64,000 nt of DNA from Austropuccinia psidii (lineage: Eukaryota; Basidiomycota; Pucciniomycetes; Pucciniales; Sphaerophragmiaceae). A model generated the notes under the pieces. The model made no database searches and was not told the origin of the DNA. It saw only the letters and a program-made list of their open reading frames with translations. A program made the translations under genes and the position numbers. The first letter of the stretch is position 1. Every line of letters starts with the position of its first letter. Below are positions 46,801 through 58,578 of this stretch, in pieces. Location of the stretch: assembly GCA_023105745.1 (NCBI GenBank), contig JALGQZ010000013.1, positions 20,001,105-20,065,104 on the forward strand, in the 5' to 3' direction.

Positions 46801-47820
46801 TAATTTCTTCTGGCTCTTCCTCCTCATCCCACTGCTCCTCCAGGGATGCATGAAAAGATAAGGGAGGAAGGTCCATATCCCCTTGAAAGAGATGAAGTGA
46901 AGATATGGCAACATCTTCTCCAACATCTTTTATCTCTTTGAAGACTTCATCTCTTAATGGAAGTAATGACTTAGAGGGAATGATGGAAGGGGTATTGACA
47001 GAAGAAGGAAGGGAAGGTGTCTTAAGTTCACCAGCCAGAGCAACACTCTTGACAGCAGTGGCTAAGTCATTACTAGTAGAAGGAATAATACCACTAGAAT
47101 CCTTATGACTAGAATCATAGGTGATCAATCCATTTTTCCAATCAATAATGGGATTAAAATGGTAAAGAAAATCATAGCCCAATATCAGGTCTTCTCCCTT
47201 GGGTGAATCTATGATAAAGAAGTCCCATTCAAAGCTTGGGAAGGAAGGCAAGTCCACTACCCACTTGGTATAATGAGTGATGAACAAGGCAGGGGATTCA
47301 TTAGAATCCAGAATGAAAAGAGGAATCTTTTCAGGCAGCTCTGACAGAGTCAATGAGTACTTGAGAACAAAATTCTTTGCAATAAAAGAGTTTGTAGCAC
47401 CAGAATCAATGAGAATACTATAAAAAATATCAGAGACAGAAGAGAAAATAAGAAATTTTAAAGATTTCTTGACACTAGTATTCAGAGTGAACAATTGTGC
47501 TCTTGAAGGAAATAAGTGAGAACCATTGAACACATCATGATCCCCACTCAGGCTTTTCCCTGCTTGTTAAGGAAGCCTCTTGATGATGACCCAGGCTTGT
47601 TCTGAGGTCTCTTGAAGGATTTTTCAATTGGGTGCTTTCAACCACACAAAGTACATAACCCCTCTTTAATCCTCCTCTCCTTTTCAGAACCGATTAATTT
47701 ATTGTCCTTATTGAGGAGAGCAGCATGAGGCTTGTCCTTTGAAGATTGAAATTGCTTGCCCTTCTTATTCTTCTTCTGGTGAGGCCTCTTTGAAGATGAT
47801 TTTGAGGAGGCCTGAATCAA
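43850..47820 (-). pseudogene. Element C pol: protease, RT, RNase H, integrase, chromodomain
   Basis: A zinc-knuckle remnant (GLCTLCG, then TGA) lies near 47640, the protease at about 47410 (LIDSGATNSF, ILGYDFLYHF) in the frame 47533-46616, then a stop and RT 46519-45860 (MCVDYHKLNAVTRKNRYPF, VVYLDDIMVFSS). After a frameshift come the RT thumb 46088 onward ([12 protein letters not shown]), RNase H 45756-45430 (MGAVLSQVND, YEINDKELLGIVWALKRWR, VLTDHSSLQHFM) and integrase 45417-44656 (HDSPLAGHPGQEKTLKL, SCQQCSRNK, MDFITQLPL, IVSDRGSLFVSSFW). More frameshifts precede the GPFEV tail and a chromodomain at about 44050-43900 (EWEVAQVLDSKLKRGKLWYL, VEWKGFN), with a TAA before DPERTTWEPASNL. At least five lesions make it non-functional. 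Confidence 0.9.
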
Positions 47821-48908
47821 TTGTATCCATTGACTGAAGGCTTCTTCTCTTGATTTCCACCCTTTTCTTTTTGCCTCTCATGATACCTTGTGTCTAACTC
47901 TAAAGTTACATCCATAAGTTCTTGAAGAGTATCAAGATTTTCAGTGTGAGAAGCCAACTGATCCAATAATCTTGATGCCAATCCTCTTCTGTAAACATGG
48001 ATATAAGCTCTTTCCCCCCAATCTCCAACTCTTGACATTAAGCTTCTGAAATCTGCAATGTACAAGGAAACATGACCACTCTCCTTCATCCTCAAATTGT
48101 CCAACTCTTGTTCAGCTTTCCTGACTTCATTGGGGTCACCTAACAGAGTGAATAATTGAGATTCAAATAAGGGCCAATTATTGAGGAGGTAGGAAGGGTA
48201 TTCATTGGAAATATTTGAGAGATAGGGTTCAATCCATTTTCCAGCTCTACCAGTAAGAAAAGAAGTTGAGTAAAGAACTTTCTTCCTATCAGAGAAGAAA
48301 TTTGCTGGATCATTATGAAAGATTAATTGACAGGATTGGATAAATCCTCTAAATTTATGAGCTTGCATACCATCAAAAGAATCAGGTGCCTTCATGGATG
48401 GAGTCTTGAAAGCAGGGGCTTTGGAATTGTCCCTGGGAGCAACTGCTTGAGTGAGTTGCCCGGTGAATTGAGTCATCTGGTCCATCATCTTGAGGAGACT
48501 TGGATCAGTTTGAGAGACAAGAGGTTGACTAGAAAGGGCTAGATTAGAACCCTGAGGTACCTCTGGAGCATTTGCCAAAGCATCTGCCACTTCAGTTTCC
48601 CCAGAATCTTCCTCTTCCACAGACTCTTCCCCCTCTTCATCTTCAACTTCCCCTAATATTGCTCTTGAACCTTCAGACATGCCAGGGTAGCCACCCAAAA
48701 GTTCAGAAAAGGATCTTGATCTTCTAGATTTCATTCCACCTCTTCTTGAGGGTGCTGATCCTTCCATTGGTGGTCCTCTGTCCAAATTTGCACTCAGTTG
48801 ATGAACTGATGGTGTGTGGTCAAGAGGAGCCCTTGTTGTAGGAGTAAGAACAGCTGGAAGTTTTTGGGATCTAGTATTCTTTGCTGGGGGACTATGCTTA
48901 ACTGGCAT
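47817..48908 (-). CDS. Element C gag
   Basis: Met at 48908 (MPVKHSPPAKNTRSQKLPAV) is preferred over the more upstream in-frame start because the residues before it look like translated leader. The protein of about 363 residues has a basic/Ser N-terminus, an acidic stretch (EVEDEEGEESVEEEDSGETE), then the retrotransposon gag core (SFDGMQAHKFRGFIQSCQLI, SFLTGRAGKWIEPYLSN, LDNLRMKESGHVSLYIADF, ELDTRYHERQKEK). It forms the particle shell in related elements. The frame ends at a TGA near 47817. The zinc knuckle continues in another frame after an apparent 1-nt deletion, so gag and pol were probably fused originally. Confidence 0.85.
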   Translation of the reverse strand: MPVKHSPPAKNTRSQKLPAVLTPTTRAPLDHTPSVHQLSANLDRGPPMEGSAPSRRGGMKSRRSRSFSELLGGYPGMSEGSRAILGEVEDEEGEESVEEEDSGETEVADALANAPEVPQGSNLALSSQPLVSQTDPSLLKMMDQMTQFTGQLTQAVAPRDNSKAPAFKTPSMKAPDSFDGMQAHKFRGFIQSCQLIFHNDPANFFSDRKKVLYSTSFLTGRAGKWIEPYLSNISNEYPSYLLNNWPLFESQLFTLLGDPNEVRKAEQELDNLRMKESGHVSLYIADFRSLMSRVGDWGERAYIHVYRRGLASRLLDQLASHTENLDTLQELMDVTLELDTRYHERQKEKGGNQEKKPSVNGYN

Positions 48909-48977
48909 TATGAACAGAAGTTGAAATAAAGAAACTTGATGGTATTGAGAACAGAAATCAAAACTTGGCCAAATCAA

Positions 48978-49663
48978 TCACAATAAATCTTGATGAGTCT
49001 TGAGGAATCAATTCAATTCTTGAGCTGAAATCAACTTCAATCAACAATCAATCAATTTAATAAAAAATTAACAATAAATCAAATTCAAATCAAATATCAA
49101 TAATCTTGAGTAATCAAAAATCAATCAATATTCAATCAATATTCCATCAATAAATAAATCAGTGTCTTCAATATGAAATCAAGTCTTGAGGAATCAATCA
49201 ATCAATTCAAAATCTTCAGAAATCAATTCAAATATCTTGATGAGTCAAATCAATCAATAATCAAAATAAATTCTTGAGGATCAATAAAATATCTTGAGAA
49301 TTCAAAGTCAATCAATCCAATCCAAATGAAAAATCCTGAATCGCTGAATCAATAAGCCCAATGAATCCCAATGAATAATCCAATCAATTAAACCAATGAA
49401 TAATTGCTAAAAAGAACCTGAAAAAGAACATAGAAAAATTTGATTTGATAAAATCAATGAAGTGAATGAAATGGTCAGCAATGATTAAGAAAAAAGAAAA
49501 ATCAATTTAATATGAATGAAATGAATGAGATGAAATTGATGAGAGAGAAAAATCATAATCATTAAATATCATTAAATCATAAAGAGATCATAATTGATGA
49601 ATGAGAGAACATGAATATAAATTAATGAAAAGAAGAATCAAATATGAGTTAATTAATCTAATT
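48978..49663 (-). repeat. Element C leader, TCAATCAA-rich simple sequence
   Basis: Between the 5' LTR and gag, 49000-49345 is built of near-repeats of TCAATCAAT/AATCAATC and CTTGAGGAATCAA, grading into A/G-rich sequence (ATGAATGAAATGAATGAGA) near 49440-49560. No gene is present. A tRNA-type primer site starting with TGG could not be found at the LTR end (AATTAGATTAATTAAC), so priming may differ from G1-G4. Confidence 0.6.
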
Positions 49664-50424
49664 TCACAGGGGCTCTTCAAAGTGAAGAGGGCCTGGCACT
49701 CAGTAAACTGGGACTCACTTATGGAGGGATCAAGGATATTGAAAGATGGAATACACTTAAGAGTGTAAGGAATGAATTACTATAATAAAAGATATGAGAA
49801 AAAGCAGCAACAAAGAAATAAGAATAAGAAATAGAAGAGCCAACCACAAACAAGTCCAAGTCCACTGTTTCAACCTGTCAGAATGGAAAGAGAAGGGTTA
49901 ATAAGGATATGGCCACCCAACTCATACTGTACAGGCAAAGAGAGACAATGCAAAAACTAACTTAAAATCAAATAACTATAATACCCAAAATAAGGATAAG
50001 AATAATTATAAAATAATAAATAAACTAAATTAATTAACTGGGGAAAAGTCCCCAGGGGGGAGAAAGAGGGGCTGGTATATGTGAGAAACACCAGCCCTGA
50101 TCCAGAGGAAGAATTTTCATGAGAGGATTGAATTATTGAATTGAGTCTGGCCAATACAGGTCTTGTACAGCTGTACAGAACCCGTACAAGAGGTGTGGTG
50201 TATTTGAGTTATCACACAGTTTCATACTGGTGTATTGAAACCGTATTGGGTGAATCCAACCTGTACAGGTATTGACAGGCTGTATTGATGTACCAAGCTG
50301 TATGCATGTTTCAGAATGAAGATTGCTGAAACTGAATGCTGATTCAGATACTGGATTTGCTGATTTGAGGTGTTTGAGTGGGTGTATTGATTAATACCCT
50401 TACCCCTGGTGAGTGGTTGTTACA
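49664..50424 (-). repeat. C 5' LTR
   Basis: 761 bp, partner of 40180-40940. The plus-strand end is GTGGTTGTTACA, followed by TSD CTTCT and G4 pol. Confidence 0.9.
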
Positions 50425-53400
50425 CTTCTTCATTGTGGCCTACCTTTCTTATTACACAAAGGTCCAGAAGTTCTTTGATATGAATTTCTAGACTTTCTCT
50501 TGATTTTGGAATTGCTGGATATGCAGGTATTCTTAAGAGTGGTGGATAAGGTCTCTCAATGTTAAGAATGATGTCAACTTCATGACCAATAATTTTTCCT
50601 AGAGGTTCTTTGTCTGAAGCAAATGCTCCTCTGTGGTCATACAAAAGGGAAGAAAATTCATTTTCTTGTTTATCAGTCAGATGAAGGCTTATTTTAACCT
50701 CATTTAACTGTTCAGACTTGAATTTTTCTAACTCTAAGTTGACTGGTGATACTTTGTTTACTGTCATTTGTCTTTTAAATGGTAAAAAGGCAAATTTTTG
50801 GCACTTATTGTCTCCAATAGTAAAGAATCTGTCTTTTTTGTTATGTAAATCTACCCCATACATAATTAAATAGTCATTTCCCAATATAAAGTGGGTACTA
50901 GAGCAATTTTCCATAACAACACATTCAACTGTGATTCTTAAATTCCCATTTATGTGTGGGAATATGACATTGGTCTCAAAAATTCCTAATGCTTACATTG
51001 TATTACTTGTACTATTGAATTTTATACCATCAATTGGTCAAAATTGGTCTTCAAAATTTGGTACACAAGTTTTAAGAAAAGGTTTTCCAACCCAAGAGCA
51101 GAAGACTCCTGGGTCAAGCAAAAGTTTGGTGGGCTTGTTGTCAATCACCACTTCTGTTATACAGGAGTTACCAGCTGTATAACCTTTCCCTCTGTTTGGT
51201 TTTGTTTTCATAAGTTGTGCATCTTGAACTTTTGATAAATCAAGGTGACCATTGCTCAATTGTGGCAAGTGGGAATAAGATTCCATGATATCAAAAGTGG
51301 CATTGATATTTTCTATATCTTTTGCAGCTTCAGAAATTATGGATGACTTATCATCTGAATTGTCTTCAATTATGTCTTCTTTTTCAAGATAAAGTTCCTT
51401 TTCAATGTCAATTTCATTGAGTTTCCCCCTTTTTGGACATGTATTGGCTAAATGGGTGGTGCTTTGGCAAATATGGAACTTTCTGACTGTATTTGCAGAT
51501 TTATAATTAACATTATTAGAATTTTCTTTGGGCTTTTGTCTAAAGAATATTTCCAAGGTGTATTAAACTTTGTTTTGAGATTCACCCTACTAGAACCAAT
51601 TTTGGTTCTGGTGGTTATTTCTTCTAATATATTGATAATATCCTCTGCTGAAAATTGTTCAGTAGTCCTGCTTTTAACAGCATTCTCTAAGTCACCTCCA
51701 CATTGTCTCATAATTTTTCTATGGATCATAAATTCTGACATGGCAGGATATAATGCTGTTAATCTGTCTTTTTGTTGGCGAAACCATGGTAAAGCTTTGT
51801 CTTTATCAGCATTAAATTTGGCAGATTCAAAGGCTGTTTCAACTTTAAACCTCAAAGAATCATTTGCCCATTTGTTAATGATTTGGGTTTTCCACCAAGT
51901 CCGACTCTGGTGTCCATGTGCTTGTCTTATTTTGATGTACCATCTGTGAGCTGATCTGGTAAACAAGGTGTTAAACCTGGCTGTTACCAATCTGTCTGGT
52001 AATTCAAAATCCTCTTTGATCATGTCAATACCTCTAATGAATTCCATATGGTCATACTCTCCTTAACCACTGAAGTGAGGCCATTCTTTAAGTTTTGGAA
52101 CTTCTTTCAAGAGTTCTTGGCCCATTGATGGTTCTAAGCTATCAAAAGGAGTAGAAAATTCATTTTGTAGCTGTGAATTTTTAATATCCAATCCTTGTGG
52201 ATTGGGAATTCTTGCATCTTCATTTTGATTCAGAGGTGTAGAAGTTCTTGGTAAAGTGTTTAGCAATTGTTTGATATCATTCATTTTACTGTTAGTACAC
52301 CTTTGTGAATTTCTTAACTCATGTTGTAAGCTTTGTATAGAGTCTATGGCATTGTTTTTATGATCATCCTCTTTATATGTAAGCTCATTCATTAATTCTG
52401 TTTGTTTAGTATTATCAGATATAACTTCATTTAGCTTTATTTTTAATTTTGATTTTTCCTCTCTTGAGGTGTCAAAATGCTTTTTCAAGGCAAGTGTATT
52501 TGTTTTTACTTCAGCAAATGATTTTGAAATATCATCAAGAGCTTCGTTATTATCATTTTTGATATTATTAATAGCTTGTTTTATTCTTGTTTCAATTATT
52601 TCATCAATATTGAATTTAGAATATTTGTCTGTTAGTTCACTAATAATGGCAGATTGTTTATTTATCTTAATGCCAAAAGAATTATGATTATTGGAAGTTT
52701 TGATTGTTCTTAAAACCATTTCAAAGCATTTAAGTGTCTAATTTATTTGGCTCAGACTCAAGTTATTTGTTTTAAGATTGTCAGAAATTGGTGTATTCTT
52801 ATCACAAAGATGACTTTTTACGTCAATAATAGCTTTATACAACTCTGGAATAAAATTAAAAGTATCAGAAATCATTTTTGATATTTTAATCTGGCTTCCT
52901 CCTTCTTTTGTAATTCCATCATGGTTCTGGCCATCTGAAATACATTTTCCAAGGCATCCTGCTGAATCTTTGGAATCCTGTATCCTTGGATGTAAGGTTT
53001 TGGGGCTGGTGCCTTCCCTTTTCCCTTGTTTGGAGCTTGTGGCTGCTTTTTCACGTTGAAATTGCTTCTGCTGGCCACTGGGGCTGTTTTTGGAACTGGT
53101 TTGGGTAGTGGAGGGTTGTTTTTCCTCCATTCTAGTGTTAAAAGCATCATGTTTTTCTTCTCCATCAATGGATGCCATCCATTGAGCAATTTGCAAGTAT
53201 TGGAATGGGCCAGGAATTTTCTCACAATCGGGTAAGAATTCATGCAATCCTTCCACAGGTCTGCAAGGATATGGTACTCCTTGAACTGAAGTGCATTGTT
53301 GTATGCACTGTGGCTGGCTTTGTATATGTCCACTGAGGCTTGTTGTGGCAATGTCAGCTCTTTTTGAAGGTAAAATGGTATTATCAGCTTGAGAATGACC

Positions 53401-53535
53401 CATTTTAGTTGTTTGGAAGTCATCAACTGACCCTTTTCCTTCTGTAACTGATTGGACTCTGCCATAATCACGTCTATCACCTTTCTGGGGGCTTCTTGAG
53501 GGGTTATAGCTGGCTCCTGATCTAGTTGAAGGCAT
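50425..53535 (-). pseudogene. G4 gag and protease
   Basis: ATG at 53535 (MPSTRSGASYNPSRSPQKGD). The gag frame continues through in-frame stops at about 52738 and 52063 to 51448, with the core LKEWPHFSG, GEYDHMEFIRGIDMIKEDF and QQKDRLTALYPAMSEFMI. It then shifts frame to 51556-51038, which has the knuckle variant FHICQSTTHLANTC and a protease whose motif is DPG instead of DTG (LLLDPGVFCSWVG). 50914-50425 encodes ILGNDYL and the linker to RT ([30 protein letters not shown]), ending at the element C insertion. The DTG to DPG change alone should abolish protease activity. Confidence 0.9.
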
Positions 53536-53784
53536 ATTTTATGATTAAAAAGGCTTGAAATAGTATTTTTACGTCAAAAAACTTACTATTGGCCATATCT
53601 TTGGCTTTCTGAAGAGTATTACTTATTTCCAAGCTGACTAATTCAGAAGAAATTGGCTCTGGTTGAATATTCTAAGTCACAATAATAGTACTATTATGAT
53701 CAGAATTGACGGTACTGGCAGGAATAATGCTGGTTACTGTTGAGGCTGTTTCAATTTTTTCTTGTGTTACCATGTTTTCAGACA
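52872..53784 (-). pseudogene. G4 spliced accessory protein (leader exon has one stop), overprinted on gag
   Basis: The leader exon 53784-53587 follows acceptor TTAATTTTAG and ends GGCCAATA before donor GTAAGT, phase 1. It reads ENMVTQEKIETASTVTSI, one TAG, then QPEPISSELVSLEISNTLQK. The intron is 53586-53360 (227 nt). Exon 2, 53359-52872, starts in phase 1 after CTTCAAAAAG and is open for 162 codons in the +1 frame of gag: LPQQASVDIYKASHSAYN, LWKDCMNSYPIVRKFLAH, LLNGWHPLMEKKN, APVASRSNFNVKKQPQAPNK, IQGYRIPKIQQDALENVFQM, ARTMMELQKKEEAR. These align motif by motif with G1 and G3. Exon 2 is intact although the overlapping gag ends soon afterwards at a stop. Confidence 0.65.
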
Positions 53785-53986
53785 CTAAAATTAATGAAAA
53801 AACCAATTAATTAATTAAAAAAGAATATTTCCAAAAAGAAATGAAAATATAAGCTTTACTTATAATATGAAAAAAAAATATTTTTTATGGATTTTTTGAT
53901 TATGAGTATTTTTTATATGTTTTTAAATTTTTCAATATAAGAGAAAAGATTTAAAAAGAGCAAAAAAAATATGTCACAGGTAGAAT

Positions 53987-54006
53987 ATCACGGCTGGGCG
54001 CCCAAA
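53987..54006 (-). promoter_or_regulatory. G4 primer-binding site
   Basis: On the element strand TTTGGGCGCCCAGCCGTGAT lies next to the LTR end. It shares TTTGGG and GCCGTGAT with the G1/G3 site but differs in the middle, so either the primer tRNA differs or the site has drifted. Confidence 0.6.
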
Positions 54007-54007
54007 T

Positions 54008-55823
54008 TGAAGTTGTGGATATGAAACTTTGATTAAAAATCAAGTACTTTTCCTGTCCTCAAAATTTGGATAAGGTAAAAATCAATTAAAAATAGTAAGA
54101 AATATTATTTTTAAGAGAAAACATGCCAATTTTATTGTTTATAGCTTTATTAGTATAAAACAATAATATTATAAAGACTTATTGTCATACCAACAATAAA
54201 AATTTATCCAAAAAATACTCTACAAGAGATACTTTAAGGCTACAAAAGTAATTTCTTCAAGAGCAATTTCAATTGGAATTAATTGAGCAATGAACTGAAA
54301 GAAATTAATTAAATATCAGAGTCTTTAAAATAATGTTTAAGAGAAAACACGCCCAAAAGTAACCAGAGTTAAGTTGGAAACAAAGTGACAAAGTTTACAG
54401 TGATGAAAGATGCTTTAATTCTCTTTTGGGGCGGTTGAGGGGTTAAAATGATTATCAGAGTTACAAACAATGATTAGAATGATTTTTCACGTGTTTAAAA
54501 GGTTTAAAAATATTTAAAAAAGGTGGTTGGAATCTTTTATTCATTGTTTTAACAGTGTTCAAACTAATTATAAAAGGAAAAGATTCTAACATGAAGAGAA
54601 AAGTGGGGCAAAGAAGATATTATTTTATAGCCATCAATTTTCTTACTCCAAAAGTAATATTTACTCTTGTTCTTCGCAAAAAACAGTCTGACAACAGGAA
54701 AGCCAATTATGGCATCATTGAACCCTGGTTTGGACCAAAAAAGGGCTGGTTTAAGCCATTTTAGACCTTTAAATCAGCCATTACTATAGCAATACCTGGC
54801 CTAGAGCCTTCAAAACACGTCAGAATGTGTGTAGGAGACGTAGAAAGCAGTTAAAACTGTTTTTACTATGATTGTTTTATCTTAAGGGTAGTTTTACCCT
54901 TTTGGCAACAGCTAAAACTACCCCAGTTGGTATTAAAACCTCATCATCAATTGAGTCCACAGAGCCTGTAGCTCAATTCCAGGCCAAAAGTGATGAACTT
55001 TTGTGTGAATTTTGACACCACACGCCTGTCAGAAAGGACTTTGGGGGTCTAGCTCCGCCTTAGAGCTGGAGTTCCTTTCCCCCCCCCAAATTTAATCTTT
55101 CCAATTTATTTTTCCTTTAATTCCTCATCATGTATTCTACTTATAATTCACATATGTAATTCAATTGAGTTGTACAGTTAAATACAGTAACAACTGATAC
55201 CTCATATGTAAGTCAAAGTTCCCTTATGTAATACACACACACATTTTGACATTTCAATTGAATTCAATTGAAAATACTTTAATTCCTCATAACTTCTAAA
55301 ATATATACCACACCTCAATTTTAACACAAATTTTGGTGATTAACACTACATGTGATGTGAATTCGATTACAGTTTTGAGTATTTTCAATTTTCATACAGA
55401 AAATTCTAAAAACTTAATTTAAGCTTATTTAGAGTTGAGTTACAAAATTTTCACTCAGAGGTGACCCCACCTGATTTTTTATGAGGAATCCAATGGTGAA
55501 ATAATTTTTATATGTTTATTTATTGGATAAAAAGTTATAATAATTTTTATTTAACTTTTTGCCAAATTTGTTTATTTTTTTACAATTTTGTTAAACATTC
55601 ATTTTTACTTAATTTTTTCATATATAAATGTAATTTCACAATTTCAAAATTTAATGTAATTTTATTTTTAAATTGTATTCAAATTTTTCATTGTGAATAT
55701 AATTTTTTATTTATATTTTTATTTTCATTTTAATAATATAAATAAATTTATTTCATTTATATTTATATGTTAATTTTGTATTTCTGGTCTTTTGGGTATA
55801 TGAAATTACCTCTAAGGCTCACA
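54008..55823 (-). repeat. G4 5' LTR (family A)
   Basis: About 1816 bp. The plus-strand start TGAAGTTGTGGATATGAAAC matches 15058 and 4566. The end CTCTAAGGCTCACA gives the element-strand start TGTGAGCCTTAGAGGTAA. It is followed by TSD GGTTC (55824-55828), shared with 14806-14810. Confidence 0.88.
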
Positions 55824-55828
55824 GGTTC

Positions 55829-58578
55829 ATATTATATACAGTGCATATAGTCTTCTTACTCATCCCAAAATGGAATCATGAAAAGGATTAAAATCCCTCC
55901 AAAGAAATACATGTTTCAACCACTTCCACTTTGGTCCTTTGGTTAACATTGCAATGTCCCACTCAATTTCAAAGTCTTAAACAACTTTATTTGACAATTT
56001 ATTAGTTCACTATTGCCAGAGCCTATTGGAAAATTAGGACCAAAAGATAAAGCCAAAACACACTATTCACATTTCTCAATATTCATCTAAATGTATTTTC
56101 AGCTAGGGACCACCCTCAGTTTATTCATGCTGGACAGGAGAGAGAATAAATCACCTGGTGGCCCTGGAAAATAAAAATGAAAATGCAGGTGAGAGTTTTT
56201 TTGTTTTTGTTTAACATAATATTAATACACATCAACCTTGATGAAAACTTCCATCACATCTTGATGTGTCAATCTTCCAAAAATTGCTTCAAAAATAATC
56301 TTAAGAGAGATTGTGGATGGAATAGGTGACAATCTACCCAAATGCAAAGACTTCAAATAATCATCAGAATTTTCTGATTTTATCATGATACTGTATGGAA
56401 AAAATACAAAAGTATAACCAAAATCAGATTCAATTCAATCAAAAATGCTCAATATTTTGAAAGGCTTCCTTGAATAATCTTCAGGAAATTCTTTCCCTGA
56501 ATTTGGTTCTTGTGACAGACCTTCTGTGCAGCTATAAAGTTTAAGGGGAATACCATTCCCCCAGAATAATCCCACCTTGGGAACTCCCAGATCTCATTTT
56601 TGCAAGAAGATGGTAGTCCCTCATTATAATTTGCAATTTTTGAGGATATAATCTGGGAAGAAGTTTCAAAAACATATTTCTGATTGATAAGAATACTGAC
56701 TTTGCTCCCACATTTCAATAATCCTGAAGATCCTTATAAAGAATTTTCTTAATTGAATTCAAGAGTATTTTTGACTCAATCTGAAAGATTAATTTTGATA
56801 ACTCAATAAAATATTCAAGGTCGTTTTGCAAGCTGAAAGAGCTCATCAAAACCTTTGGATTTAGACAATGAAGAGCTCTTTTCTGTGCCCATAAATCAAG
56901 TTTTAAATATCAAATTATGAGTTATACTAACAAATGTTTTTTTTCCAAATACCAGAAAATATTCCTTTCTAAGCTGCATTTTCTTTGACCTCCAAACTGT
57001 CAAAGAAATTGACCCTTTATAATCATTTCAATGATGATGTCAAAATTTATTGTTGTATCAAGTTATGCTCTTGTATGTTATAAGAAAATTGTATTTAAAT
57101 GATGGATATCTCAAGATAAAATCAAAAATATTATTCATGAAGGATATCCTACTGTCTCACATCATTATATTTCCTGCAATTAAGATTATTTGCCATATTG
57201 AAATGGTATATCCCAAAATAATTAGTTCAACCAAAGTCATTGCAAAAACCACAACTTAATTGAGACTGAAAAATGCAATATTTGAAAGCTCATATTAGTA
57301 TTCATTTCTAAATTTAAATGACATAATATTCATTAATCAACCCTTGAAGTTTTTCAAAAAATATTCGGCAGATCAGTGGGACATATTTAATTCAAATATC
57401 AAATCCTACTTGTGATATTAAAAACTTTTATGAAGCACAAACTTGAATTGACAAGAGGAAACTATCAAATTATGAGTAGTTATATATAAATACCCATTTT
57501 TAATGAAGAATTTATATTACCTATCAATATTTTTCCAGTTATTCATGTAAAATCTCAATAGAAAACAGTACAATTAAAACTTGAAGATGTTGCCTTTTGA
57601 TATTAACAAAGAGTCTTTGCAATCAACAAAAATGTAAAGAAAAAAGCTTAATAAAGTCAATGAGTACAGAAATTTTTATAAGAGTGAAGGATCCAAACTT
57701 TAAAATCTTATATCAACATTTCGGAGATTCTGTAAATTTAATTTTAATTCAAATTTTTAAAAACTCTCAGTTCATTTAACAAGTATTAATTACCAAAATT
57801 TCCAAATAAACTTATTTGAGGTATTATGTGGGAATTAAGATTAATAATTGAAGAATATATATCCTGGAATGATAGTTTCTCAAAGTAATGCTTTTTGATA
57901 GCTGATTAAGATGAAGTATTAAGATCAATAACAAAACAATCATACATTGAGTACATTTTTACCTGGCCTATGTATGGATGAATCAAATGATAGAAATATT
58001 GAGATATGAAGCCAAGAATATCATTGCTATGTTACTAAAGGATAAGATAAGTTATTATTTAATCTGACTTTGTGAACCTTCAAATACCCTGCTTTGAGAT
58101 TCACAAATAGAGATGAATATATTCTACTGCTAGTTTGGAAAGATGAATATCAAGAATATGTATATTCCTTTATTAGGCTTATTACTTAAAATTTATCACT
58201 ACTGAAATAATGTATCCCATTCTGTAACAGAATTTGATTTAATTTTTTGGATTTAAAATAAAAAGTAATATTATGAGTTAAATGTCCATTAAGAAGATAA
58301 AAAAATATAGATTTTCATATTCTTGAGAAATATTCCTGCATTTTGAAGAGGGGGGGTACAAAAACTGAAGGATTTCATGGGGAATTTGAATTTACTGATG
58401 AAGATAGTGAGGTTGTGGAGTAATACTATCTTATTATGAATTTGGAGGATACTTTATTTAACTAATAATGTGGTCTCATCCCCGAAATAATTCAAATAAC
58501 TGAATATAATTCTTAAGCTGGAGCCTTTTACAGTAACATATATTATTATTTTGAAAAAATGAGCTTAGATATGGAAAT
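55829..58578. other. AT-rich flank between G4 and G2, no gene supported
   Basis: This is the original right-hand continuation of the sequence that ends at 14810. Short open frames exist (56718-56449 minus, NEIWEFPRWDYSGGMVFPLN), but without splice sites or family resemblance. An exon relic is possible. Confidence 0.45.

Larger units (their letters stand above)
40178..50424 (-). mobile_element. C: chromovirus with an antisense gene, inserted in G4 pol
   Basis: Two LTRs of about 761 bp (40180-40940 and 49664-50424; element strand begins TGTAACAACCACTCACCAGG) flank gag, protease, RT, RNase H, integrase and chromodomain on the minus strand. The TSD is CTTCT (40173-40177 and 50425-50429), and the G4 frame joins across it (GHNEE to VEITTP). 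Two extra bases, CG, lie between the left TSD and the LTR match. Pol is broken by several frameshifts and stops. This family is distinct from G1-G4: it has YLDD rather than YIDD, a DSG protease and a classical chromodomain. Confidence 0.92.
14811..55823 (-). mobile_element. G4: old gypsy element forming the outer shell of the nest
   Basis: The outer ends TGTAAGGTGTGG (14811) and ...AAGGCTCACA (55823) are LTR ends of one family. They are flanked by the same 5 bp, GGTTC, at 14806-14810 and 55824-55828, 41 kb apart. G4 sequence survives as LTR pieces 14811-15585, pol 15586-17641, a 21-bp pol scrap 40157-40177, RT-protease-gag 50425-53535, leader 53536-54007 and the 5' LTR 54008-55823. The gaps are the insertions G3 and C. 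The pol frame joins across both gaps (GHNEE, then VEITTP, then [10 protein letters not shown]). It is disabled by stops, a frameshift, a protease active-site change and loss of the integrase C-terminus. Confidence 0.85.

Noticed and set aside
55500..55740. Plus-strand Phe/Asn/Leu-rich frame in the G4 LTR
   Set aside because: It is a T-rich low-complexity stretch inside an LTR, without start context or homologous frame in the other copies.
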